Positions 1-12,838 are shown, counted from the stretch's first letter. The stretch: 64,000 nt of DNA from Caprella mutica (GCA_947561585.1 CANNZV010000324.1:1-64000), one strand, 5' to 3'. Numbers and translations: made by a program. Notes: generated by a model from the letters alone, not told the origin.

Positions 1-1113
1 GTACTATCAGAGGAAAAGAGTCACTGTGATGATGTACTATCAGAGAAAAGAGTCACTGTAATGATGTACTATCAGAGTAAAGAGTCACTGTGATGATGTA
101 CTATCAGAGAAAAGAGTCACTGTGATGATGTACTATCAGAGTAAAGAGTCACTGTGATGATGTACTATCAGAGTAAAGAGTCACTGTGATGATGTACTAT
201 CAGAGAAAAAGTCACTGTGATGATGTACTATCAGAGAAAAGAGTCACTGTGATGATGTACTATCAGAGAAAAAAGTCACTGTGATGATGTACTATCAGAG
301 TAAAGAGTCACTGTGATGATGTACTATCAGAGAAAAGAGTCACTGTGATGATGTACTATCAGAGACAAGAGTCACTGTGATGATGTACTATCAGAGAAAA
401 GAGTCACTGTGATGATGTACTATCAGAGACAAGAGTCACTGTGATGATGTACTATCAGAGAAAAGAGTCACTGTGATGATGTACTATCAGAGTAAAGAGT
501 CACTGTGATGATGTACTATCAGAGAAAATAGTCACTGTGATGATGTACTATCAGAGTAAAGAGTCACTGTGATGATGTACTATCAGAGAAAAAAGTCACT
601 GTGATGATGTACTATCAGAGAAAAGAGTCACTGTGATGATGTACTATCAGAGAAAAGAGTCACTGTGATGATGTACTATCAGAGTAAAGAGTCACTGTGA
701 TGATGTACTATCAGAGAAAAGAGTCACTGTGACGATGTACTATCAGAGTAAAGAGTCACTGTGATGATGTACTATCAGAGAAAAGAGTCACTGTGATGAT
801 GTACTATCAGAGTAAAGAGTCACTGTGATGATGTACTATCAGAGAAAAAAGTCACTGTGATGATGTACTATCAGAGAAAAGAGTCACTGTGATGATGTAC
901 TATCAGAGTAAAGAGTCACTGTGATGATGTACTATCAGAGTAAAGAGTCACTGTGATGATGTACTATCAGAGAAAAGAGTCACTGTGATGATGTACTATC
1001 AGAGAAAAGAGTCACTGTGATGATGTACTATCAGAGAAAAGAGTCACTGTGATGATGTACTATCAGAGAAAAGAGTCACTGTGATGATGTACTATCAGAG
1101 AAAAGAGTCACTG
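1..1113. repeat. 32-bp minisatellite (GTACTATCAGAG unit)
   Basis: About 34 head-to-tail units of 32 bp containing GTACTATCAGAG and GAGTCACTGTGATGAT, with A/T variants after AGAG. The array runs off the left edge. A single diverged unit at 55478-55505 is followed by sequence also related to what follows this array. Confidence 0.97.
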
Positions 1114-1700
1114 CATTATACTGCATTTACAGATCCCACTTTTCTATATTCCTATTATTTTCCAATCTTACAATTGTTATCATGTTCTCAAACCAATTTT
1201 TAAATATCTACAAGCATTACAATCAGTAAAGTTTTTTTTAAAAGTGAAATTAGTAAACTATAAAAACAAACAATAGATATACTTTTATTCGAAAAGTACC
1301 TAGAATTTTCTAAAACCTCGTATCTATATTCGTTGTTACTACTCAAAATTAGGATATGTTCCTATATTTAAGTATAGCAAAACATTTTCATTTCCCACTA
1401 AGTCAGTCAAAGAAAAAAGTATCCGTAATGATTTTCTGCCCCTTTAATAATTTCACATTTCCAAAAAGGAATTTAACTAATTGTAATGCTTGTAGATATT
1501 CTAAAATTGGTCTGAGTAGGTAGGTACACGAAACATTTGTAAGATTTGAAAATGATAGGAAATTAGAAAACTGTGATTTGAGAAATTAGCAACATGCAGA
1601 GGCACTTTTCTTTGACGGAACCTAGAATATCTATATTTTGTAACTAGGTACAAAAGATTAGGAGATGTTCCTATATTTAGGTATAGCATAGCATTTTCCC
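1114..1700. repeat. Dispersed AT-rich repeat, two inverted relatives
   Basis: The segment at 1120-1250 (TTTCCAATCTTAC, ACCAATTTTTAAATATC, TACAAGCATTACAATCAGTA) has relatives at 15205-15320 and 55510-55640, and an inverted one at 1495-1600. The phrase GATGTTCCTATATTTAGGTA at 1658-1677 recurs, slightly changed, at 1353-1373. It looks like an old interspersed element with inverted ends. The small open frame on its minus strand is not a gene. Confidence 0.6.
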
Positions 1701-3590
1701 TGGGTAACTACAGTAGCTCTACAGTTAACTTTTTCCCCTCAGCCCATTGCTATTAGGTAGGCTTCGTTAGTTCCGAAGGACTTGTTAAATTAGTCCGCCG
1801 CTTTAGCATCTCCCGGCAACGATCCACTATTCTACGGGACTTCCGAAGACAAGGGAGAAGAAGAATGAACTCCACATGTAGTTATAGGTAAGAAAACGAT
1901 TTCAATTTGATACGAGTGTATTCTGATATTTTTAAATCAATTTATAGATTATAGTTATATTAAAAAGTGACAATATTTGACTTAGGATTCAAAACGTAAT
2001 AATATAATCGCCTATAATACATGATCGGATATCCTTAAATATATTGAATATATGATACTACTATTGATTAATAAATTTAAAAATATGAATCAATAATGTT
2101 CAACCAGCATATTTAATTAGGTACTGATTATCGTGTTTTGATTGGGGACCCAGATTAGATATAAAATCGATAGTAAAATATATCCTCTATCTATACGATG
2201 AATCGCATATTTATTATCAATTGAAAACGTTTATCGTTGGAGATTTCCATTAATAATATCGAAAAATACGATATTTTACGAAAAATATAGTTTACACACG
2301 GTTCGAAATATTAAATTTACTATAGCTACTATATAGGTAAGATTTATTTCAATTCCTAATTTCCCAGTGTTTTAAATTAATCATTTAAGACAGCGAAGAT
2401 ATATACGTTGATCATGATACCATATTAATAAAATTGATCATTATTTTATTTCATAATAAGGTAATCAAGTAAGGATAAATGATTGTTTCATTATATAAGT
2501 AGTCTGAAGAGTAAATATGAACTAAACTAATTTTTTATAACTAGGTAGGTAGTACATCATCACAAAGACTTTTCTTTTACAGTACCTAGGTATATCAGTT
2601 CAAAATATAGTTCTATCACGTAGGATTCTTCTGATTATCTATAGATCACATTTAGCAGAGTACAATAGCTTCTCAATCACAGGCCGATTATTCAGATCTT
2701 CTCAACATTAGAAATCAAGTGATCGGTAAACACTTTTGGCGCCACATTTGCGCGCCAAAAGTGATGAGAATGCCGTGCAACTGCGGAGTGTAACTCAGAA
2801 GCTATCATTCCGAGTGATACTCCATAAAATTGGAGTCACTGAGTCTATTTTGTTAGCTTTGAAGCAATCTACTCCAAAGTGATCGAGTAAACAAGGGAAT
2901 TTGTTCCGAAATAGAGGATTCTATTAGGAAATGTAAATTTGCGCCTAGCGAAGTCATTGTTACGGATACGGACGGGGAGGGGTTGAGATATAGGCCTCGT
3001 GTGGCTTCAGTATTTATTAAGGCCTACCTAGTCACTCTCTGAAACGAATAAAATCAGTTGCAAGATGGACTGAGCCACACTTTATCTATCTTCTTTACTG
3101 ATCTTCGAGTTTAGTTACCGGTTTATTAATCCCTTTGAACTCTGATGATAGTTTTTAACTAACATACCTAGTAGAGCTTTCTTTGTTAGTATTATTATTG
3201 AAATTCATTGATATGGTCATACTGGTACTGATTCAGGTTCTATTAACTGCCGCCAGATGTCTCCCAATCGTTGATTGATAGTCACCAACTCAAAATCAAA
3301 CACTGGCCTAGGTTTCAGTTTTAACTCATTAATTGTTTGATAGCAGTTGTATAGGCCTATCTGTATAGGCTTATCATACGCTATTTGTAAGCTTCAATAC
3401 TCTTCAAGGCACTCAAATTACAGTTTGGAATTAACACAGACCTACTGTTAGCTTGGCAGTAGAAAAAAAGTGGTGACCAGAAATAGAGTTCACGAGTGAA
3501 AAAATTTCGTTAATTTTTTATAAAATATTCTATAAATAGAATTCAATATTTTTTTCAATATCATCTATTAATAATTGTTGTGGAAATTCT
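1701..3590. other. Intergenic, no gene seen
   Basis: No coding sequence is recognisable. Two more complex islands stand out (1740-1870 and 2730-3060) in AT-rich DNA; the second holds the GGCGC hairpin described separately. Both are candidates for regulatory DNA. Confidence 0.5.
2731..2763. promoter_or_regulatory. Hairpin with two opposed E2F-like sites
   Basis: CACTTTTGGCGC and GCGCCAAAAGTG form a perfect 12-bp inverted repeat. Each arm contains TTTTGGCGC, an E2F consensus. No gene is visible nearby, so function is unknown. Confidence 0.4.
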
Positions 3591-3592
3591 AA

Positions 3593-4606
3593 TACTAAAA
3601 CGTGAATCATAAAAACTTAAAATAGTAAAACGTGAACCAAAAAAACTTAAAAATACTAAAACGTGAATCATAATAACTGAAAATACTAAAACGTAAATAG
3701 AAAATATTCAAAATACTAAAACGTGAATCATAATAACTTAAAATAAAAATTTTTTAATCGAAAATACCTAAGATACTAAAAATTAAATCATAAATACTTA
3801 AAATACTTAAACGTAAAACTTAAAATACTTAAACGTAAAACTTAAAATACTAAAACGTAAAACTTAAAATACTTAAACGTAAAACTTAAAATACTAAAAC
3901 GTAAAACTTAAAATACTTAAACGTAATACTTGAAATACTTAAACGTAATACTTAAAATACTTAAACGTAATACTTGAAATACTTAAACGTAATACTTGAA
4001 ATACTTAAACGTAAAACTTAAAATACTTAAACGTAATACTTAAAATACTTAAACGTAATACTTAAAATACTTAAACGTAATACTTGAAATACTTAAACGT
4101 AATACTTAAAATACTTAAACGTAATACTTAAAATACTTAAACGTAATACTTAAAATACTTAAACGTAATACTTAAAATACTTAAACGTAATACTTAAAAT
4201 ACTTAAACGTAATACTTAAAATACTTAAACGTAATACTTAAAATACTTAAACGTAATACTTAAAATACTTAAACGTAATACTTAAAATACTTAAACGTAA
4301 TACTTAAAATACTTAAACGTAATACTTAAAATACTTAAACGTAATACTTAAAATACTTAAACGTAATACTTAAAATACTTAAACGTAATACTTAAAATAC
4401 TTAAACGTAATACTTAAAATACTAAAACGTAATACTTGAAATACTAAAACGTAATACTTGAAATACTTAAACCTAATACTTAAAATACTTAAACGTAATA
4501 CTTAAAATACTTAAACGTAATACTTAAAATACTAAAACGTAATACTTGAAATACTAAAACGTAATACTTGAAATACTTAAACCTAATACTTAAAATACTT
4601 AAACGT
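3593..4606. repeat. 22-bp AT-rich minisatellite (ACTTAAACGTAAT unit)
   Basis: About 40 units built from AATACTTAAA and ATACTTAAACGT. The left 300 bp are older and degenerate, the centre nearly homogeneous, and the right end variable. A 110-bp block is duplicated at 4420-4606. Stops occur in every unit. Confidence 0.95.
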
Positions 4607-5051
4607 TAGTCGAATTGTCAAATTATGACATAGGACATATCAAAAGACTATTTAATTATTTGTAGTTAAAAATAGAAATGTTTTAAATAAGAAATACTAG
4701 AAATATGGGAATTAAAATAATAGATTTCAATTGATCTTTGTTAAAATTAGAGAAGTTAAAATAAATAATTATGAAAAACAATTTAATTGGGAATTACAGT
4801 AATTGAAAATTATTAAATATTTGAAAATTACGATTATATTTTTTTCTGTATTTACCCCTCTCCCCCATCACCAACTTAGCCCCTCCCCTTCCCTCTCTTA
4901 TTCGAGAATTAATTACATCAATCAATTATAAGGGGGCAAATGAGCACCGCCCCCTTCCCATATTGTGAAGTGAAATATCATAAACACTACGCAATTTTGC
5001 GGGTAATTTGACACGTTATACTAAGTCTTAAAAAATGCTGTGCAGTCTAAA

Positions 5052-5290
5052 AAGTTATGGTGGGGCCATAGAAGATTATGATGGGACCACACATAATCTT
5101 CTATGGCCCAACTATAACTTGCACTTTATATCCCAGAGAGAAAGTTATAGTGGGGCCATAGAAGATTGAGAGAGAAAGTTATGGTGGGGCCATAGAAGAT
5201 TATGATGGGACCACACATAATCTTCTATGGCCCAACTATAACTAGCACTTTATATCCCAGAAAGAAAGTTATGGTGGGGCCATCAATGAT
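5052..5290. mobile_element. Paired foldback units of the TTATGGTGGGGCCAT family
   Basis: Two hairpins (5052-5120 and 5176-5243) have arms AGTTATGGTGGGGCCATAGA and its near complement ending AACTATAACT. They are separated by linker related to the GATTGAGAGAGAAAG satellite unit. This dispersed palindrome appears to be the seed of the arrays at 24.1, 36.9, 49.2 and 52.2 kb. Confidence 0.7.
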
Positions 5291-5437
5291 TGATTTATTT
5301 TAATTGGTATCCGTGATACCTACAGGTATCATGGATACCAACTAAAATAAAAATTAAACAACAATTATAATATCGTTTTTTCTTATATGACCGAAGATAA
5401 GAAACTGACCGATAATTCGTAATTTTCCCTAACTAGG
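5291..5437. mobile_element. MITE (TATCGGTCAGTTTCACATC family), truncated copy
   Basis: Holds the family's central palindrome TTGGTATCCGTGATACC/GGTATCATGGATACCAA and the right terminus TTCTTATATGACCGAAGAT ... CCGATAATTCGTAATTTTCCC. The left terminus is missing, replaced by the adjoining satellite. Confidence 0.65.
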
Positions 5438-5765
5438 TATGTTGATACTAGTTCCATGCATTGAAATGGCGTGAATCGAGTGAGCATCTGAACCAGAGAT
5501 CAAAGTGTGGCAGTGAAACTCTCAAAGATGTGGAAACAAAGGACTGTGAGAAATGACTAACGATGTGTCTCACAGATGTGACTGAGAGGACTGCTTTGGT
5601 ATAGAATGCTTATTGCAAGCTTGTTATACTTTGATGATGTCGTTTATATTGTTTGGAATCAATTGATTGAAAGTATATGTTGTTTGAATTGAGGCAGAAT
5701 AATTGTATTGACCAGTGGAAAATTAGAAAGAAAGTTTATCATTTAATATTACAAATGATAAATAT

Positions 5766-6416
5766 ACTGTCAGTTAGCACACTAACACTGTCAGTTAGCA
5801 CACTAACACTGTCAGTTAGCACACTAATACTGTCAGTTAGCACACTAACACTGTCAGTTAGCACACTAACACTGTCAGTTAGCACACTAACACTGTCAGT
5901 TAGCACACTAACACTGTCAGTTAGCACACTAACACTGTCAGTTAGCACACTAACACTGTCAGTTAGCACACTAATACTGTCAGTTAGCACACTAACACTG
6001 TCAGTTAGCACACTAACACTGTCAGTTAGCACACTAACACTGTCAGTTAGCACACTAACACTGTCAGTTAGCACACTAACACTGTCAGTTAGCACACTAA
6101 CACTGTCAGTTAGCACACTAACACTGTCAGTTAGCACACAAACACTGTCAGTTAGCACACTAACACTGTCAGTTAGCACACTAATACTGTCAGTTAGCAC
6201 ACTAACACTGTCAGTTAGCACACTAACACTGTCAGTTAGTACACTAATACTGTCAGTTAGCACACTAACACTGTCAGTTAGCACACTAATACTTTCAGTT
6301 AGCACACTAACACTGTCAGTTAGCACACTAATACTTTCAGTTAGCACACTAACACTGTCAGTTAGCACACTAATACTTTCAGTTAGCACACTAACACTGT
6401 CAGTTAGCACACTAAT
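5766..6416. repeat. 21-bp minisatellite (CTGTCAGTTAGCACACTAACA)
   Basis: About 31 units. Because 21 is a multiple of three and the unit has no stop in one frame per strand, open frames of 248 codons (+) and 223 codons (-) result. Both encode simple seven-residue repeats (LSVSTLT, LTDSVSV) and are not credible genes. Variation is mostly C/T at AACA/AATA, with TTTC variants clustered at the right. Confidence 0.95.
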
Positions 6417-6736
6417 CCAGTAGTACTACCCTTGACATTATCGTTCTACTTAACAAGGCCGTTAAAATGACAATGGCTACGAAGCAATATATTATCATTA
6501 TAAGATACGGTGTGTATCATTTACAAATTCGAGGGGAGATGTTGTTGCCCTCTCTTGGGAACTGTAGAGGATAATTCTCTTTTAGCCTTTAGAGGGGAGT
6601 GACGGTTTGCTTTTTAGAGGGAAGAGATGTAGGAATAGGTTGGAATAGAGGGTAAATTTTAGTGACTTTGGTATATAAATAAAAATATTATAATCTCTAC
6701 TCAGTGCTTGGTGAGATGATATACTGATCATATTGT

Positions 6737-7461
6737 CACTCTACTCTCACTCTACTCTCACTCCACCCTCACTCTACCCTCACTCTACCCTCACTCTACC
6801 CTCACTCTACTCTCACTCTACTCTCACTCTACCCTCACTAGACTCTCACTCTACCCTCACTCTACTCTCACTCTACTCTCACTCTACCCTCACTAGACTC
6901 TCACTCTACCCTCACTCTACTCTCACTCTACCCTCACTCTACTCTCACTCTACTCTCACTCTACTCTCACTCTACTCTCACTCTACTCTCACTCTACCCT
7001 CACTCTACCCTCACTAGACTCTCACTCTACCCTCACTATACTCTCACTCTACTCTCACTCTACCCTCACTCTACTCTCACTCTACTCTCACTCTACTCTC
7101 ACTCTACCCTCACTCTACTCTCACTCTACTCTCACTCTACCCTCACTCTACCCTCACTCTACTCTCACTCTACCCTCACTCTACCCTCACTCTACCCTCA
7201 CTCTACCCTCACTCTACTCTCACTCTACCCTCACTCTACTCTCACTCTACCCTCCCTCTACTCTCACTCTACCCTCACTCTACCCTCACTCTACCCTCAC
7301 TCTACTCTCACTCTACTCTCACTCTACCCTCACTCTACCCTCACTCTACTCTCACTCTACCCTCACTACCTCATTCTACCCTCACTCTACTCTCACTCTA
7401 CCCTCACTTTACCCTCACTCTACCCTCACTCTACCCTCACTATACTCTCACTCTACCCTCA
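6737..7461. repeat. 11-bp pyrimidine-rich minisatellite (CACTCTACCCT)
   Basis: About 65 units alternating CACTCTACTCT and CACTCTACCCT, with rare CACTAGACTCT variants. The strand is almost free of G, giving an extended C/T-A strand asymmetry. The open frame within is a three-unit, 33-bp artefact. Confidence 0.95.
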
Positions 7462-7870
7462 TTTCATTTAATTGGCTGCCCCTAATAGGTACAAGTTAAG
7501 TAGTTGGCTCCCCTCTTCTTAACTAATGCCATTTGGCTGCCATCTGCCGGTGTGTCTGTCTGCCTCCAGGTCATTTCGTCCAAATGACTTGTATCAATTA
7601 TGCAAGTCAGCCCACCACCAGTCTGGAATGAGATTTGCTCTTTTATGGACCGCAAGCCACCTTCTCTCGGCTACTTGGCTCACTTTATGCACTTCGCAGT
7701 ACACTCTTTATTGCCGCTTGGGGTGTCAGGGCATGAATAGCAAATGACGTGGGGGTGTGAGCCCCTACTCTGAGAACAGCGAGATGATTGAACCCCCCTG
7801 CAATTGAGCCCCCTTGCGATTGAACTGTCAATTGATCGAACCTTTTATTATGTAACATGTTTCATTTGGA
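7462..7870. other. Complex non-coding island between arrays
   Basis: About 300 bp of higher-complexity sequence (for example TGCCATTTGGCTGCCATCTG, GGCATGAATAGCAAATGACG). A 73-codon open frame at 7526-7747 shows no recognised family. Either unique non-coding DNA, possibly regulatory, or an unrecognised element. Confidence 0.4.
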
Positions 7871-7871
7871 C

Positions 7872-8060
7872 TGTTGCGGAGGAGATCCCGTAATTTGAAC
7901 CCCGTATTGAATGATATCCCGTAAATTGAACCATGTACATTGAATGAAATCCCGTAAATTGAACGCCGTATTGAATGTAATCCCGTAATTTGAACCCCGT
8001 ATTTGAATCCCGTATTGAATGAAATCCCGTAAATTGAACCCCGTAATGAGTGAGATCCCG
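7872..8060. repeat. Degenerate short array (CCCGTAAATTGAACCCCGTA)
   Basis: About six imperfect units of 20-35 bp combining CCCGTAAATTGAAC and CCCGTATTGAATGAAAT. Unequal unit lengths mark it as old. Overlapping minus-strand open frames are artefacts. Confidence 0.75.
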
Positions 8061-8160
8061 CAAATGAATTACTAATCAACTGATTCAAATATTTAAATTA
8101 TTTCCCTATATATACTTAATGAACCTGATTTCTTTCAATTTATCCAAACGATATAAAAGA

Positions 8161-8785
8161 TATCACATACACTATGTAATATCACATACACTATGTAATA
8201 TCACATACACTATGTTATATCACATACACTATGTAATATCACATACACTATGTAATATCACATACACTATGTAATATCACATACACTATGTAATATCACA
8301 TACACTATGTAATATCACATACACTATGTAATATCACATACACTATGTAATATCACATACACTATGTAATATCACATACACTATGTAATATCACATACAC
8401 TATGTAATATCACATACACTATGTAATATCTCATTCACTATGTAATATCACATACACTATGTAATATCTCATTCACTATGTTATATCACATTCACTATGT
8501 AATATCACATTCACTATGTAATATCACATTCACTATGTAATATCACATTCACTATGTAATATCACATTCACTATGTAATATCACATACACTATGTAATAT
8601 CACATACACTATGTAATATCACATTCACTATGTAATATCACATACACTATGTAATATCACATACACTATGTAATATCACATTCACTATGTAATATCACAT
8701 ACACTATGTAATATCACATACACTATGTAATATCACATTCACTATGTAATATCACATTCACTATGTAATATCACATACACTATGT
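8161..8785. repeat. 19-bp minisatellite (TATCACATACACTATGTAA)
   Basis: About 33 units. ATACAC units fill the left half and ATTCAC variants are interspersed on the right, so the order of variants records local duplications. No long frame is open. Confidence 0.95.
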
Positions 8786-9594
8786 GTGTACTTTAAGTTC
8801 TAACTGTTCTAGTTAAAGTTCCAGAACTCCCTGAATAAAGCGTATAAAATGTAGTGTGTTATTTTCGGTAGGTAGCCGCAGGCATGGTTATAATCCTCAG
8901 CTAATTAACATGAAAGGGGCGTGCTACCTAGACAAATAAAATACTATTCAGCGGATGATTTGCACCCTAATTACATGGACTCATTAATTGCATAGTAGCT
9001 TGGTTAGTTAAATATGCAGTGATTGATTTGATTAGTTGAATTGTTAGGGGTATTTTAATATGAAAGTGTTTTTAAATTTGTGGTTAGAGAACAGGGAGGA
9101 AAAATTGTGAGTCAGCCTGACTCTTCGCTTGAGTCAAGGCTGCAAAACTCCAATATTGGAGTCTTTCTTCATGATTGACTCTACCTGAGTCAATCCGACT
9201 ATGAATTAGGAGTCAATATGACTCTTGTTTTGAGTAAAATACTAGGATGAGTCAAATTGACTCACATTTTTGAGCTGGTTTTAGAACTGACTGAAAGCTC
9301 AAATTTCGAGTCAATTTGACTCGTATTATTTTTTCAGTAAAGTTTTTAAAATGGTTATCGCGATATGAAATCAACGAGTAAGATTTGTATAAAGACACAC
9401 AGTGATGAAATAAATGGTTATAAGCTTTTTCTCCGCACAGATCACCAATGATCTTCACGTCTTGTAGATCATCTTCACAACCCCCCCCCCCTCACCCTGA
9501 CGATGAAGAACAAGAGTTCAATTTTCTCGGCTGTTTGTGGCTGCTCGGCCGGAAAAATGCCTCGCATTTAAATGCAAAATCTGAGTACCGTAAA
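8786..9594. other. Intergenic, irregular TGACTC-rich stretch
   Basis: At 9105-9325 there are many GAGTCAA/TGACTC palindromic words at irregular spacing (AP-1-like TGACTC). It is not a regular array. Near 9545-9585 GGCCGGAAAAATG and ATTTAAATGCAAAATC recur in similar form at 18840-18875. No gene recognised. Confidence 0.4.
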
Positions 9595-9846
9595 TCTCAT
9601 CCCCGGGGATTGGAGTGGGAAGAGTGGAGGGAGGGGGTGGATTGGAAGAGTAGAGTGGGGGAATAGAGGGGGGAGTGGAGTGGTGGATTGGAAGAGTAGA
9701 GTGGGGGGAGTGAAGTGGTGGGTTGATTGGGGAAGTGAAGAATTGGAGGATTTGAAGTGGGGGTTGGGGAAGTGGAGGTTTGAAGTGGGGGTTGGGGAGT
9801 GGAGGTTTGAAGTGGAGGATTTTAAGTGTGTGTGGGGGTTGAAGTG
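9595..9846. repeat. G-rich purine repeat
   Basis: Imperfect GTGGATTGGAAGAGTAGAGTG and GAAGTGGGGGTTGGG units, nearly C-free on the + strand. Open frames on both strands (91 and 113 codons) follow from low complexity. Confidence 0.7.
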
Positions 9847-10980
9847 AGGGAATGTGACCACATTGTTTTCAATAGCTATTTTGTACATCTTCCTTTCTTT
9901 AAATTCCATTCATTAAATCGTTGCTAAGGTCGCAGTACTCGTACAGTGGGTGCTAGCACAGGTCATGTGAGGTCAATCAGTAGTTTTTAAAGGTCAGACT
10001 GGTACATGACCTCTGTTAACACCCACTGTCCGAGAACTGCGAGCGTGACTCAATGTGACATGACAGTTCTGATGTGATTCCAATTAGTTATTATATTTCT
10101 AGTTATAACTATGTCAAGATCTTCTGAAATTCGGTCTGGAAATAAATGACAGGTATTTTGAAGCTTGAAATGGCCGTTTTGTAGTTTGCTGAATCCGCTA
10201 GATTGTTGTACTGCACACATCATGATTGTTTAATGACCTGGAAGGGGGTGATCGGTGGCGACACACTTCCCGATACTTCTTATTAATAAGTTTTAATTCA
10301 TACCTCAGATTGATGTTTCCTAGACAGAAAAGTTCAAATCTCATGTTAAATAATATCAAAACATGTCAATTTACTAATGTTACGTATCACTTAACAACTG
10401 TTAATGATGTTATCCGCTTTTAATAGATACACTACACATTTTAGTACTCATAATTTCAACTTTTATTATTGTTCATTAATAAAATCATAATGAAACGAGA
10501 CTAAGAGTTCCAAAACAGAATTTTCCTAGAACCGAAAATATGAAACATACCCGACAGTAAATTGGTAAATATTTTCCCAAAAACCTATTTGTTGACTGTC
10601 TCCTCTAAGTTATTAGTCACTAGTTAGTTAGTCACTAGTTAGTTAGTCACTAATTAGTTAGTCACTAGTTCGTTAGTTACTAGTTAATTTAAGCAAGGTA
10701 TGCTAGTTGGTAGAGAGACTAATTGAAATGTAACACTAGTGTCACTAGCTGTGATAGTGTGTGTACCTAGTGGCTAGATTACCTAGTTAGCTAAAGAAAG
10801 AAATAAACTATTTATCGGAAACTAGTCAAAATGCTTCTTGGAATTAAAGAGTTAAAATAAATTTAAAAAATTGAGTAAAAATAATTATTCAAAAGTAGAG
10901 TCACTGTAATTTCGAAAATTAATTGTTGACTTCAATAAAAAAATTATTTCAATATATTCTCCATGTTCACATTCATATTT
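9847..10980. other. Intergenic AT-rich DNA
   Basis: No gene seen. At 9935-10045 GTCGCAGTACTCGTACAGTG and the opposed CACTGTCCGAGAACTGCGAG form an imperfect inverted repeat around AGGTCA/TGACCT words (small foldback). A short CTAGTTAGTTAGTCA array lies at 10611-10690. Confidence 0.45.
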
Positions 10981-10984
10981 TTTT

Positions 10985-11098
10985 TATAAAAAAAAAGAGG
11001 AAGAAAGTCTTTGACTCGGTATACGGGTTATAAAAACTATATCAAATGATCTAAAGGCTATTATGTTAATAAACTGAATAGAAATTCAACCTTACGCT
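10985..11098. mobile_element. Single arm of the TTTGACTCGGTATACGGG foldback family
   Basis: GTCTTTGACTCGGTATACGG, ATGATCTAAAGGCTATTAT and AATAGAAATTCAACC match the right arm of the complete foldback at 49651-50160. Only one arm is present here. Confidence 0.65.
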
Positions 11099-11490
11099 AA
11101 ATAAAAGAGCAAATAACTTCTGAAGAATAAAAAAAAATTTCTCTTCAATTGAAAATGCTTAAAAGCATGTTGGAATAGAAACGTATTTCCATGATAGTAC
11201 CACTGAGAACATATCTATTTTGTCACTATGAATGATGATACCTGTAATTAGTTTCCATATGCAAACATGTGCTAATCATTGTAACTAATGGACAACACTA
11301 ATTAACCTATTCCACTAGGAGGAAATTGCTATTCATTTCTATATCTTAAAAATGATAAAATTCTTGGGAAACTTGTTTGACAATATTACATATTTTTTGT
11401 GATGGGATATTTATTGATTTTCACTTCTTGGCAGGTCAATCATGATCAATAAAAATAAGTCTTTAGACTTCATGTCGATTTTATTTAAAA

Positions 11491-11786
11491 CTAGTGTATT
11501 TGCCCGTTAAAAATAACGGGTCTTCAATAGTAATTTATTACCCGTTGTTAGGTCATTTTCAGTGAACACAAATAGAATTCATTTTTCTACATAATCTGAT
11601 ACTTTTTTTATAGATAAAATACATTTAAAAATTGAATAAAAACAGGGGAATTTAAATATCAAGTCAATATATTCCCGTGCGTATCATAGTTACATTCTTC
11701 ATGTTTAATACCCGTAGTGTAAAAGCGGACACAAAATAAATAAATTAATAAATAAATAAACACACCAAGGAAATTATTAGTATAGA
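11491..11786 (-). mobile_element. Non-autonomous Helitron, second copy
   Basis: Read on the minus strand it starts TCTATACTAATAA and ends with the same hairpin and AAATACACTAG as the copy at 57.6-57.9 kb. The flanking bases are A before and T after, the expected AT insertion site without target duplication. The interior is collinear with the other copy, with small indels including TTTATTTA expansions. Confidence 0.78.
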
Positions 11787-11866
11787 TTGTAGTATATTTC
11801 ATGATTCTATATAATTTATTTCATTAGAAGTCATCAACTTTTTGTTAAAATGTAAGAGCTTTAATA

Positions 11867-11999
11867 TCTATCTTAATAATATCCGTCGTGAGTTTATTTA
11901 TTTGGTGTCCGTTTCTTAATAATTACAGACAATTTATATATGTTTATGGTAAGAATTATATTGAGGTTATAGAAACACGACAGGTATTATTAGGATAGA
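11867..11999. mobile_element. Short inverted-repeat element with Helitron-like ends
   Basis: The left end TCTATCTTAATAATATCCGT and the inverted right end TCTATCCTAATAATACCTGT are both variants of the Helitron 5' terminus. The left side also shares GAGTTTATTTATTTGGTGTCCG with the full copies. It lacks the CTAG 3' end. It may be two 5' ends joined head to head, or a MITE that converged on this terminus. It lies only 80 bp from the full copy. Confidence 0.5.
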
Positions 12000-12082
12000 T
12001 TGTTACCATGAAGAATGTAATCAGGTATATTAAAATAATTCATTTATTTCTAAATTTATTATTTTAACGGGAAAATGAACGT

Positions 12083-12838
12083 AGGGTAAATTATGAACTA
12101 TCGGTCAGTTTCACATCTTCGGTCATATAAGAAAAAATAATTTTATAATTGTTTTTTTATTTTTATTCTAATTGGTATCCATGATATACCTACAGGTATT
12201 TTTATTCTAATTGGTATCCATGATATACCTACAGGTATTTTTATTCTAATTGGTATCCATGATACTTACAGGTATCATGGATTTGTCTAAGAAAACACGT
12301 TATTTTTTATCAAGAAAGTACACTAGTATCCCAATAATTTAGTATCTTTTTAACCGATAGTACACAAGGCACCCCTTGGATGTATTTCCAGTGATTAGGC
12401 AAGAGAGTTCACCTGGTGGAAACGCACCTGCAATGGTAATTAGACCGTACAGGTGTGCTGGGCCAGAGTGAAGGATCACCAGATTATCTGACTGGTTGTA
12501 GGTCATCTGACAGGTATTATAGTTTTTAATGGTACTATCATTAGAGAGAAATATGAGGTTATAACTAGGACTAACCCATTATATAGGATAAGTTCCAATG
12601 TATTGAATGGTCGGTTCCGCATTTTGAAAAAATTATTTAGTTCAAATTTTTGCTTACATTCCCATATAGGATAAATCACATCTTCGGTCATATTATAATT
12701 GTTAATTTATTTTAATTGGTATCCATGATACCTACAGATATCATGGATACCAATTAAAATAAATTAACAATTATAATTTCGTTTTTTCTTATATGACCGA
12801 AGATGTGAAACTGACCAATAATTCGTAATTTACCCTAT
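12083..12838. mobile_element. MITE (TATCGGTCAGTTTCACATC family), interrupted copy
   Basis: Left terminus at 12083-12140 (ACTATCGGTCAGTTTCACAT, CTTCGGTCATATAAGAAAA) and right terminus ending 12835 (GACCGAAGATGTGAAACTG, ATTCGTAATTTACCCT). The centre TTGGTATCCATGATA is triplicated at 12170-12265. About 370 bp of other sequence (12290-12660) intervenes, so this may be two partial copies rather than one interrupted one. Confidence 0.6.

Noticed and set aside
1..1113. CRISPR-like regular repeats
   Set aside because: Units are directly adjacent with no unique spacers; the same holds for all arrays here, and the genome is eukaryotic.
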